This document shows, piece by piece, positions 1-6,369 of a stretch of DNA of 13,275 nt. The notes under the pieces were generated by a model. The model was not told the DNA's origin, ran no database searches, and worked only from the letters and a program-made list of their open reading frames with translations. The stretch comes from DASYAN01 sp036501345 (GTDB lineage: Bacteria; Chloroflexota; Ktedonobacteria; Ktedonobacterales; Ktedonobacteraceae). The position numbers were made by a program, and so were the translations under genes. Every line of letters begins with the position of its first letter. The stretch's first letter is position 1. The DNA lies in contig DASYAN010000404.1 of assembly GCA_036501345.1 (NCBI GenBank), forward strand, positions 1 through 13,275, given 5' to 3'.

Positions 1-2790
1 ATCATCAAGTTGTTGTTCTAATGGAGCAACAGTTTCAAATATATTGCCTGCAATGAGATCATGGATCGGCCAATTCATCAATCTATCGACAATCCCAACA
101 ATCTTTTCACGCAACTTCCTATCTCTAGGAAAGCGTATAGGTAAACTCAATACTTCATCAAGATGGATTTCATGATGCCATAGTCCCCAGGTGCTTGCAA
201 TCATGAAGTAGTAGTATCGGCTTAGCGATGACCAGAGAATGCCGATCAAGATTTTCCGTTCCCAATCTTCAGTATTATCAATATTTATCCCATGAATCGA
301 GTTATTAAAGCAGTAAGAAAGGTCATCGAGACGTGCTTCTATTCTCCCATTGACACCATCTGAATCAGCAATTCCTCGTCCAATTAGTAGCCGCCAACCA
401 CTCTGAATGAAACGACTTGATGGTGGCCTAGTAACTTGTAGAGGAGGCGGGATTAATATAGCAGGATCAATCGCGCCATATCGTTGAAAATATTTCACAG
501 GTAGTTCTTGGTAATTGCTTAACCAATCAGCTGACCGGTTTTTATAAGTTGGGCTAGAAGCTTGATATCCTCGCCCAGGGTCAGGCCAGTTCCTTATCCG
601 CCCTAAATGAGCTAGCGTGTCATTTATACGTAACCCTTTAACCAATACTGCATCTCGATGGTTACCCCACCAGTAGACTTTCCACAAGAAGTCATTATGG
701 ACAAGATCAACTTGTTTTACTTGTCGGATATCTGGTTGCGACAAGACAACGGCACGAGTTTTGTCTAGCATTGCTGTCTTTTTAACTGACCAGTAGTGAA
801 CCCAGTGATCAAAAGAAGCGGGGCTGGCTTTAAAATGCACAAAGGCAAAAGGAGCATTTGCATTAAAAAACGCATGTCGAACATGAGCAAAATTGATAAC
901 AGTGTTAATGGTAGCATCTTCTAACCAACGTTTTCTAAATGCTTTGCTATTCTCATGATGCTTTAGAAATACACCTATCGGTAAGAGCAACCCACATTCT
1001 CCCCCAGGTTTGAGCAAACTCAGAGCACGAGCAACAAACGCTTGGCTAGGTTCATTATCGCCTATCGTCCAGTTGAAAAATGAGCACCATCGTTTAAGTT
1101 GTTCTTGTACACCTCGAATTTCTTCTGTGGCTCCTTCTTCAAAGCCCCATGGAGGATTACCAGTAATAATGTCAAATGTATAAAGCTTTACAGGTAAAGT
1201 CTCTTGCGAGTGATAAAGTCTTTCATGCTCTTTACGTCCCTTATATCTTGACGAAGTATGGAGCGTTTTTTGTATTTGCATTCTTTCAGTTTCTGCTAGA
1301 GCAAATGTGTTACTCTTGAAAAGAACATGGAAGTGGTTTTCATCTTCCGGTTGTCCTTCTCGATAGATAAGATTAGGTAATTTCTTCGTCCGAATAGTAG
1401 GTGGCTCTTGATAGTGTAAAAGTGCAAGATACAGGCTAAAAGCGGCAACACGTACAGCTTCCTCATTAATTTCAATACCTTTGATCTGTTCTTTAAGGAT
1501 TTGGTGCAGCTCTTTTACTGATAGTGTTTCTCCTTTTTGTTCTTGCATGCGGTGTCTGACAATGCGACGAAAAGACTCTACAAGGAAGATACCAGAACCA
1601 CAAGCAAGATCAAGGATTGTTGGCTTTGTACTAAGGCGTTCTTTGGGTAATAAATGGAAGAGAACATGTTCAACAAGAACACTCGGTGTATAATGTGTCT
1701 TCACATCGTCTTGGCTTATACCCCGCCTAAGATCATTTTTTTTATCTGCGCGATATTCATTCTCTTTATGATAGAACTCTTCATAAATACTACTGATTAA
1801 TTCTATCGGTATGATCTCAAAATCATATGCCCAAAGAAACAAAGAGCGTTGCCATCTGTCTAGATTACCAAGCAAAAATCCTTGAATGATTTTAAGATGG
1901 TCTTCCCTGATATGTTTTTCTTCTTCATCAACATTGGGAAACATATCACCATTAAAATCAACACCAAGTTGACGGAATAAAGCAAATGTGAATTCTCTGT
2001 CTGATAAGATACGATAATAGCGACGTTTCTCATTTCTTGGCATTATATCCGGCTGATCAAATTCCTGCAAAAGGGTTTTTTGCCATGATAGATTATCTTT
2101 AGCTACTTTTTTAAGAAAATATGTTTCATCAATGATACCTCGATCTTCAAGATAACGAATAAATATAGAGCGCCCAATTAACGCATGCGCATATTTAGGT
2201 GCAAGACCTGTATCAAGCAACTCTTTTCTTACTACTTTTAGATCCTGGATTAGTCGTCTATCGGCTCGTTGATTGTTGCTTCCAAAGTATTTATCTCCTG
2301 AAAGATTGCCTAGTTCTAATTGTTCGCGTCGAAAAGCTTGCAATTTCTCGCCCACGTCAGCTACGTGCTGAACTAATTCAACCTGTCGCTTGTCCCGCAA
2401 GGTTTTAGCATCTCTTGTAGGAGGAAGATCAAGACGGTAGACTCGTAATTCCCCAGGCAAAGCAATGAAAAGATAGAGAGGACGTGCCATACACCAGACT
2501 CGACGGAATTTTTCAAGTAGAACTTGCTCATTATGAGAAATGTCTTGAATCGCGCAAAATACAAGCAAGGGATCATTATTGATGAAAAAAAGTTTTTCTG
2601 CACCAACTTTATGAGCGAGGGCTAACCAATCTCCCTTTTCTAGCCACTCTTGCTCCTCAAGAGTTCCAATCTCTGGGCGTTCGATAGCACTGAGTAATGC
2701 ACCCTCTTGGTAACCCAAACTCCGGTATGCCTCGTCCAAAAAGGCACGAGGAGAAGTTAGTTGCTCAAGAATATGTTGTGTATTACTCAT
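1..2790 (-). CDS. Eco57I-like / type IIG-like N6-adenine DNA methyltransferase, 3' end beyond window
   Basis: I read this frame codon by codon: 930 codons run from an ATG at 2790-2788 to the window edge without a stop, so the C-terminus is missing. The adenine-methyltransferase core is clear. Motif I DLACGSGIF (residues 394-402) binds S-adenosylmethionine, and NPPW (545-548) is the catalytic motif IV of N6-adenine and N4-cytosine enzymes. Residues about 205-235 carry a helical AHALIGRSIFIRYLEDR segment common in large Eco57I-type methylases. Residues about 860-900 (LWHHEIHLDEVLSLPI region) resemble the target-recognition part. The N-terminal 190 residues form a strand-rich domain that could be a diverged nuclease or HsdR_N-like fold, but I could not identify a convincing PD-(D/E)xK triad. 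A GAGGTG ribosome site lies 11 bases before the ATG. It probably modifies DNA for restriction or phage defence. A pure methylase or a member of a multi-gene system (e.g. DISARM-like) cannot be excluded because the genes to the left are not visible. Confidence 0.88.
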   Translation of the reverse strand, partial: MSNTQHILEQLTSPRAFLDEAYRSLGYQEGALLSAIERPEIGTLEEQEWLEKGDWLALAHKVGAEKLFFINNDPLLVFCAIQDISHNEQVLLEKFRRVWCMARPLYLFIALPGELRVYRLDLPPTRDAKTLRDKRQVELVQHVADVGEKLQAFRREQLELGNLSGDKYFGSNNQRADRRLIQDLKVVRKELLDTGLAPKYAHALIGRSIFIRYLEDRGIIDETYFLKKVAKDNLSWQKTLLQEFDQPDIMPRNEKRRYYRILSDREFTFALFRQLGVDFNGDMFPNVDEEEKHIREDHLKIIQGFLLGNLDRWQRSLFLWAYDFEIIPIELISSIYEEFYHKENEYRADKKNDLRRGISQDDVKTHYTPSVLVEHVLFHLLPKERLSTKPTILDLACGSGIFLVESFRRIVRHRMQEQKGETLSVKELHQILKEQIKGIEINEEAVRVAAFSLYLALLHYQEPPTIRTKKLPNLIYREGQPEDENHFHVLFKSNTFALAETERMQIQKTLHTSSRYKGRKEHERLYHSQETLPVKLYTFDIITGNPPWGFEEGATEEIRGVQEQLKRWCSFFNWTIGDNEPSQAFVARALSLLKPGGECGLLLPIGVFLKHHENSKAFRKRWLEDATINTVINFAHVRHAFFNANAPFAFVHFKASPASFDHWVHYWSVKKTAMLDKTRAVVLSQPDIRQVKQVDLVHNDFLWKVYWWGNHRDAVLVKGLRINDTLAHLGRIRNWPDPGRGYQASSPTYKNRSADWLSNYQELPVKYFQRYGAIDPAILIPPPLQVTRPPSSRFIQSGWRLLIGRGIADSDGVNGRIEARLDDLSYCFNNSIHGINIDNTEDWERKILIGILWSSLSRYYYFMIASTWGLWHHEIHLDEVLSLPIRFPRDRKLREKIVGIVDRLMNWPIHDLIAGNIFETVAPLEQQLDD

Positions 2791-2816
2791 CTTACTTTTA
2801 GCACCTCATTCGTTGT

Positions 2817-2846
2817 AGTATATTCCTATTAGGTATACCCTGTCAA
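2817..2846 (-). promoter_or_regulatory. Promoter of the methyltransferase gene, with a palindrome in the spacer
   Basis: On the minus strand a perfect -35 TTGACA (2846-2841) is followed by an 18-base spacer and -10 TATACT (2822-2817). The expected transcription start is about 20 bases before the ATG. The spacer holds the nine-base palindrome CCTAATAGG (2825-2833), flanked by GTATA and TATAC half-sites. A repressor bound there would block polymerase directly, so autoregulation is plausible. This is inferred from base pattern only. Confidence 0.7.
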
Positions 2847-3016
2847 GGAAGTAAGACAGCTCTTGAAATGGAGTTCGTTGAAACCAATCCAACAAATCAC
2901 AATAATAGTTTTGCGACTTGATTATATTGGGCAAGGGAACTTAAAGACAAGAGATTCTATGCATAACGGTACCTTTAGCTTACTTCTCATTTCTTTCTTT
3001 CCAGGTACTTTAATAA

Positions 3017-3050
3017 GTTTAACAGCTTAAACCCATTACATTCGAATGTA
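3017..3050. repeat. Two adjacent perfect palindromes, operator-like
   Basis: GTTTAA-cagc-TTAAAC occupies 3017-3032. Four bases later the perfect 14-base palindrome TACATTCGAATGTA occupies 3037-3050. Both have the size of dimeric repressor operators. Neither is followed by a T-run, so they are not ordinary terminators. No bound protein is known. Confidence 0.55.
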
Positions 3051-3327
3051 TTAGAAATCACTCAGTAAACAGCATGACCAAATTTTGAGTATAAGACGAG
3101 ACTAGCAAGATTCACATGAACAGTTTTAGCCAATTTCTATCCTTCGAAAATCATATCGTGCAGAAGAGCAACTACTGCTAATAAAAAGATGGGAGCAAAA
3201 AACCGACAAACTGAGGTTAACATTGATAGGCAAAATGGGCCTTTTCCTGTGCTCAAAACGACAATCAACGCAGATTCCAAGCCACCTCGAAAGCTATTCT
3301 TGCTGAGGTTCAAGTCCTCTCACCTTC

Positions 3328-3347
3328 TTATCCACAAGTTATCCACA
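3328..3347 (+). promoter_or_regulatory. Two tandem consensus DnaA boxes
   Basis: TTATCCACA occurs at 3328-3336 and again at 3339-3347, the same way round, with starts 11 bases apart (about one helical turn). Each copy is identical to the strongest E. coli DnaA box (R1). I saw no further boxes nearby and no dnaA or dnaN gene. An accessory DnaA-binding or titration site, or a relic of a replication origin, is therefore more likely than the chromosomal oriC. Binding is inferred. Confidence 0.55.
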
Positions 3348-3464
3348 AAGGCCAAATTCAGAAGGTCTTCTGCTACAGTGTTGGTAATTAAGAGCCATGC
3401 ATGTTAGAAAACAGACTGCAAGCTGTAGAGAGCAAATCAACACACTATTGGGAGGGCCATCCTG

Positions 3465-3529
3465 AAAAAACGCAAAACAAAAGTCAGTTGCCTTCACATC
3501 ACCAAAATGATGGAAAACCACTGACTTTT
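3465..3529 (-). terminator. Terminator downstream of tRNA-Gln
   Basis: On the minus strand the 10-base arm AAAAGTCAGT (3529-3520) pairs perfectly with ACTGACTTTT (3488-3479). An inner five-base stem CATCA/TGATG (3497-3512) lies within the loop. After the second arm, transcription would read a T-rich tail, TTTTGTTTTGCGTTTTTT. The position, 36 bases past the tRNA 3' end, fits termination of the tRNA transcript. A further small hairpin GCTCT/AGAGC sits at 3530-3544. Confidence 0.65.
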
Positions 3530-3564
3530 GCTCTTAGCGAGAGCCTCTCAAGCCGATCTATGGG

Positions 3565-3635
3565 CTGGGGTACAGGGATTCGAACCCCAATCAACTGATC
3601 CAGAGTCAGCCGTCCTACCGTTGAACGATACCCCA
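3565..3635 (-). tRNA. tRNA-Gln (anticodon CTG)
   Basis: A complete 71-base cloverleaf folds on the minus strand. The acceptor stem is TGGGGTA/TACCCCA. The D arm has stem GTTC/GGAC. The anticodon stem GCTGA/TCAGT closes loop CTCTGGA, giving anticodon CTG, which reads CAG. There is a four-base variable loop and a T arm with loop TTCGAAT. The discriminator base is G, usual for glutamine tRNAs. The following bases are CCCA, so a 3' CCA is not encoded directly after the discriminator and must be added by nucleotidyltransferase. The gene has its own promoter and terminator. Confidence 0.95.
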
Positions 3636-3670
3636 TTGCTTATGAGTTAAGTTCCTCACCCGCGATTGCT

Positions 3671-3699
3671 ATATTACACGAAGCAGTTCCGGTTGTCAA
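3671..3699 (-). promoter_or_regulatory. Promoter of tRNA-Gln
   Basis: The minus strand carries a perfect -35 TTGACA (3699-3694), a 17-base spacer and -10 TAATAT (3676-3671). The predicted start lies roughly 28 bases before the mature tRNA 5' end, leaving a short leader for RNase P to remove. Confidence 0.75.
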
Positions 3700-3901
3700 G
3701 TATGGATTAGGTTATTTTTAAGGCATTTTGGAAGTACTATCAAAAGTCCTGACCGAAAGTCCCGAGTGAGAATCTTAAGCTAATACCTATTGCCGCTGCA
3801 AAATGTCCCTCTTTTCCCCTAGCTAAAGAACTCATCCATTAAGTATTATCGTAGTTACTCAGATAACGCGATTTATCCCAGATGAAGAGAGTATCAAACA
3901 C

Positions 3902-4678
3902 ATGACGACATTCCAGATCAAGCTTATTGCAATCACTTGCATGGTTATTGACCATGTTGGACTATTCTTTTTTCCTCAGATACTTTTGTTCCGTATAGTT
4001 GGAAGGCTTGCCTTCCCCCTTTTTGCCTGGCTTATAGCTAATGGTGCCTATTACTCTAAGAATACAAAGCAATATCTTGTACGGCTTCTCTTCTTTGCAT
4101 TGGTAGCACAAATGCCATTCATAGTTATTAATAGGCTCGTTGATCCGTCTTTCTGGGCACTCAATATACTCTTCACACTCTTTTTAGGCCTTGCCGCAAT
4201 AGTATTAATCCAAAAATCAAAAAACATAGTTGTTTCTCTTTTGATAGTTATAGTAAGTACTCTAATAGCTAGCATTTTAAATGTGGAGTATGGTGCAATG
4301 GGAGTACTAGCAATAATTGTATTCTATCTATCTTTCACAAATTTTAAAAAGATGATTATTTTACAGATTTGTATCTTCACTTTTTTCAGTATAACGCCTA
4401 TAGTATTTCTTATTGCTCTCACTAAAGGGGTCAATCCGGTTGTTTCCGCAATTTCTTTACCCCTATGTCTGCCAAGTGAAATTAGTGCATGTTTAAAGAT
4501 GTCTTTTATATTCTCACCTAACTTTATCGTTCAAAGTTTAATTGAGCCACTTGGGCTTTTCTCGCTGATTTTTGTAGCTTTCTATAGCAATCAAGAAGGC
4601 AGAAAAATGAAATATTTTTTTTACTGTTTTTATCCAATTCATTTAACTATTCTATATTTTATTAAATTGTTTGTTTAA
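3902..4678 (+). CDS. TraX-family polytopic membrane protein
   Basis: This encodes 258 residues, almost all hydrophobic, with about eight predicted membrane helices. Family signatures are visible in order: a first helix ending MVIDHVG (residues 14-20), GRLAFPLFAWLIANG (34-48), RLLFFALVAQMPF (61-73), and a C-terminal YCFYPIHLTILYFI segment. The founding member, F-plasmid TraX, acetylates the N-terminus of pilin. Most chromosomal homologues have no conjugation genes nearby and an unknown acceptor; here too no conjugation gene is visible. The conserved Asp-His pair (D17-H18) in the first helix could be part of the acyltransfer site, which is an inference. The ATG has a GAAGAGAG-like ribosome site about 10 bases upstream. 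The gene is strongly AT-rich compared with mdh to its right, which could reflect membrane codon use or transfer. Confidence 0.85.
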   Translation: MTTFQIKLIAITCMVIDHVGLFFFPQILLFRIVGRLAFPLFAWLIANGAYYSKNTKQYLVRLLFFALVAQMPFIVINRLVDPSFWALNILFTLFLGLAAIVLIQKSKNIVVSLLIVIVSTLIASILNVEYGAMGVLAIIVFYLSFTNFKKMIILQICIFTFFSITPIVFLIALTKGVNPVVSAISLPLCLPSEISACLKMSFIFSPNFIVQSLIEPLGLFSLIFVAFYSNQEGRKMKYFFYCFYPIHLTILYFIKLFV

Positions 4679-5012
4679 ATTAAAATAATGTGCTCTCAAG
4701 CATAAATAGTTGTGGTGATGCCATAGGGGCCCGATTTACCGTGTGTCCTCCGGGTATCGCGTCTGCTGAGGTGGGGCTGGCAGGGGTCTGTTTGCCAAAA
4801 CGTTATGCACACCCCTCAGGTTGTTACTAATTGCCATTCATGGCTTTGAGAGCATACAATAGCCCTAGAATATTGCAAAGAAAAGATCTAGCTTCACTTT
4901 GACAATCAGGTAATCACAGCTTCAAGTCTGCGGGTTGTATACGACAGGGTGAGAATACTGATTATCCTGGTTGCCAAAACTGGAGCGGGATAAATTGAAA
5001 GGATACACATCA
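4679..5012. other. Intergenic region upstream of mdh
   Basis: No gene is visible in these 334 bases. A GC-rich patch (about 4720-4826) sits abruptly in AT-rich DNA and contains an AGGGGT/ACCCCT inverted pair, which could be the remnant of an element end. Two weak promoter candidates precede mdh: TTGAGA (4846-4851) with AATATT 17 bases later, and a perfect TTGACA (4899-4904) with only a poor -10 (TCAAGT). I cannot choose between them. Confidence 0.4.
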
Positions 5013-5939
5013 ATGCGAAGTAAAATTACAGTAATTGGTGCAGGCTTTGTCGGCAGTACTCTGGTGCAGCGTCTGGCCGAGCGGGATTATGCTGATATCG
5101 TGATGTTCGATATTGTACCGAATATGCCGCAAGGGAAGGCGCTTGATCTGCTCCAGGCTGGCCCTGTGCTTGGCTATGACTCTCTAATTACTGGTACAAA
5201 CGATTATGCCGATACTGCCAACTCGGATATTGTGGTAATCACATCCGGTTTCCCACGCAAACCCGGTATGAGCCGCGATGATCTGGTGAAGAAGAACCAG
5301 GAAATTATCGCACAAGTCACTGAGCAGGTCGTAAAACATTCCCCCAACTCTATCATTATCATGGTGACGAATCCGCTTGATGCAATGGCGCAGCTTGCAC
5401 TCTATGTCAGCGGTTTCCCACGTGAGCGCGTGATTGGTATGGCGGGTGTGCTGGATACATCGCGTTTCCGCACCTTTATTGCCCAAGAGTTGGATGTCTC
5501 TGTCCGTGATGTGCAGGCATACGTGCTAGGAGGTCATGGTGATACAATGGTGCCACTCTCTCGCTTATGTACAGTGGCTGGAGTGCCAATTGCCCAGCTG
5601 ATTCCTGCTGAACGCATTGAGCAAATTGTGCAGCGTACCCGCGATGGTGGAGCAGAAATTGTGAAGTTGCTGGGTACGGGAAGTGCTTATTTCGCGCCGT
5701 CCGTTTCCGTTCTCCAGATGGTCGATTCGATTCTGCTCGATAAGAAGATGATCATGCCTTGCACCGTCCATTTACAGGGCGAGTATGGCATCAACAATCT
5801 GTTTATAGGTGTACCTGCCAAACTCGGCACGAAGGGCCTGGAACAAGTCGTCGAAATCGAATTGACTGAGCAGGAACGTACACTTTTGCAGAAATCGGCA
5901 GATGCCGTACGCGAACTGATCAAGGTAATGGGCATCTAG
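5013..5939 (+). CDS. mdh: Malate dehydrogenase, NAD-dependent, LDH-like type
   Basis: The 308-residue enzyme interconverts malate and oxaloacetate in the cytoplasmic citric-acid cycle. The Rossmann motif GAGFVG (residues 9-14) and acidic D33 at the end of the second strand indicate NAD use. The substrate loop RKPGMSRDD (82-90) has arginines at 82 and 88; arginine at this loop position marks malate rather than lactate dehydrogenases. N120, D148 with R151, and the catalytic H175 in GGHGDTMVPL complete the active site. Length and motifs match the tetrameric LDH-like malate dehydrogenases of Chloroflexus and relatives. I chose the ATG at 5013 because AAAGGA lies nine bases upstream and the Rossmann strand begins at once. 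An in-frame TTG at 4971 would add 14 unlikely residues. The gene appears monocistronic, with a 15-bp inverted repeat downstream. Confidence 0.96.
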   Translation: MRSKITVIGAGFVGSTLVQRLAERDYADIVMFDIVPNMPQGKALDLLQAGPVLGYDSLITGTNDYADTANSDIVVITSGFPRKPGMSRDDLVKKNQEIIAQVTEQVVKHSPNSIIIMVTNPLDAMAQLALYVSGFPRERVIGMAGVLDTSRFRTFIAQELDVSVRDVQAYVLGGHGDTMVPLSRLCTVAGVPIAQLIPAERIEQIVQRTRDGGAEIVKLLGTGSAYFAPSVSVLQMVDSILLDKKMIMPCTVHLQGEYGINNLFIGVPAKLGTKGLEQVVEIELTEQERTLLQKSADAVRELIKVMGI

Positions 5940-5990
5940 AACCTGTGAAGCAATAGCAATACTAATAATTACTACGGTATCAACGGGTAG

Positions 5991-6065
5991 AGTTCATATT
6001 TTTGCATAGTATCATCCCTCCCCAACGGGCGCAATGAAGTTGGGCTCCTCGCAAAAATATGAACT
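5991..6065. repeat. 15-bp perfect inverted repeat with nested stem
   Basis: AGTTCATATTTTTGC (5991-6005) is perfectly complementary to 6051-6065. The 45-base loop contains a second stem, CCCAAC (6021-6026) with GTTGGG (6039-6044). The structure ends 58 bases before the start of the small regulator gene at 6124. It lacks a downstream T-run, so it is a poor intrinsic terminator for mdh. It could be a paired operator, a leader RNA structure, or the remnant of a small mobile repeat. Confidence 0.75.
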
Positions 6066-6123
6066 TCAGGTCAAAACATCCGCATTATCGGAGCGGGCAA
6101 CTGGAGAAAATGGAGAAAATTTT

Positions 6124-6369
6124 ATGAAAGAACACGACAAGTTTGAAGATGCCCCCAAAGGCAGACTTACGATTATTGACGATTTTTTGCCCCCGCCTTC
6201 GCAATTGGTAAGAAAGGAGGACACGGTAAAAGTCACATCAGAATTTACCCGTTCGAGCATCGATTTCCTGAAAAAGGAAGCAAAAAAAGCAAAAGTCCCG
6301 TACCAACGTATGCTGCGTGCCTTGGTAGACAAATACGTTGAACAGCACACAAGATATACAAATGAGTGA
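6124..6369 (+). CDS. Small ribbon-helix-helix-like (CopG/BrnA-type) protein
   Basis: This encodes 81 residues. The C-terminal half has the pattern of a ribbon-helix-helix DNA-binding domain: a strand around TVKVTSEF (34-41), helix A about 43-56 (SSIDFLKKEAKKA), a turn at VPYQR (58-62) and helix B about 62-74 (MLRALVDKYVEQH). The N-terminal half includes a proline-rich DDFLPPPSQL segment (19-28), typical of this CopG-like antitoxin family. I start at ATG 6124 because GGAG lies eight bases before it; an earlier in-frame ATG at 6034 falls inside the hairpin and lacks a site. Its stop overlaps the next gene's start by eight bases (ATGAGTGA), suggesting coupled translation. No BrnT-like toxin gene adjoins it, so it is more likely a transcription regulator or cofactor of its neighbour than half of a classical toxin-antitoxin pair. 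Confidence 0.8.
   Translation: MKEHDKFEDAPKGRLTIIDDFLPPPSQLVRKEDTVKVTSEFTRSSIDFLKKEAKKAKVPYQRMLRALVDKYVEQHTRYTNE

Larger units (their letters stand above)
2847..3478. other. Long AT-rich non-coding stretch with palindromes and DnaA boxes
   Basis: I found no convincing gene here. The open frames have poor composition and no ribosome site. The stretch holds two palindromes (3017-3050), a tRNA T-arm-like motif (3305-3319), two DnaA boxes (3328-3347) and a short palindrome CAGAAG-GT-CTTCTG (3359-3372). It separates the divergent upstream region of the methylase gene from the terminator of the tRNA gene. Confidence 0.6.

Noticed and set aside
3189..3598. Short open frames in the non-coding stretch and across the tRNA gene
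   Set aside because: No ribosome site or recognisable protein; one runs through the terminator and tRNA, another through the DnaA boxes.
2961..4807. GCATAACG (2961-2968) and its reverse complement (4800-4807) as ends of a mobile element
   Set aside because: Only eight bases match, no transposase lies between, and the interval contains a tRNA gene; likely chance.
4971..5012. TTG start adding 14 residues to malate dehydrogenase
   Set aside because: No ribosome site for it; ATG 5013 has AAAGGA nine bases upstream and begins right at the Rossmann strand.
6034..6123. Earlier ATG for the small RHH-like protein
   Set aside because: It lies in the loop of the inverted repeat, lacks a ribosome site, and the extra 30 residues do not look like the family.
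6338..6361. TTG start for the MerR-XRE-cupin regulator
   Set aside because: No ribosome site; ATG 6362 within the ATGAGTGA overlap fits coupled translation better.
6124..6369. BrnT-BrnA type toxin-antitoxin system
   Set aside because: No BrnT-like or other small toxin gene lies on either side of the RHH-like gene.
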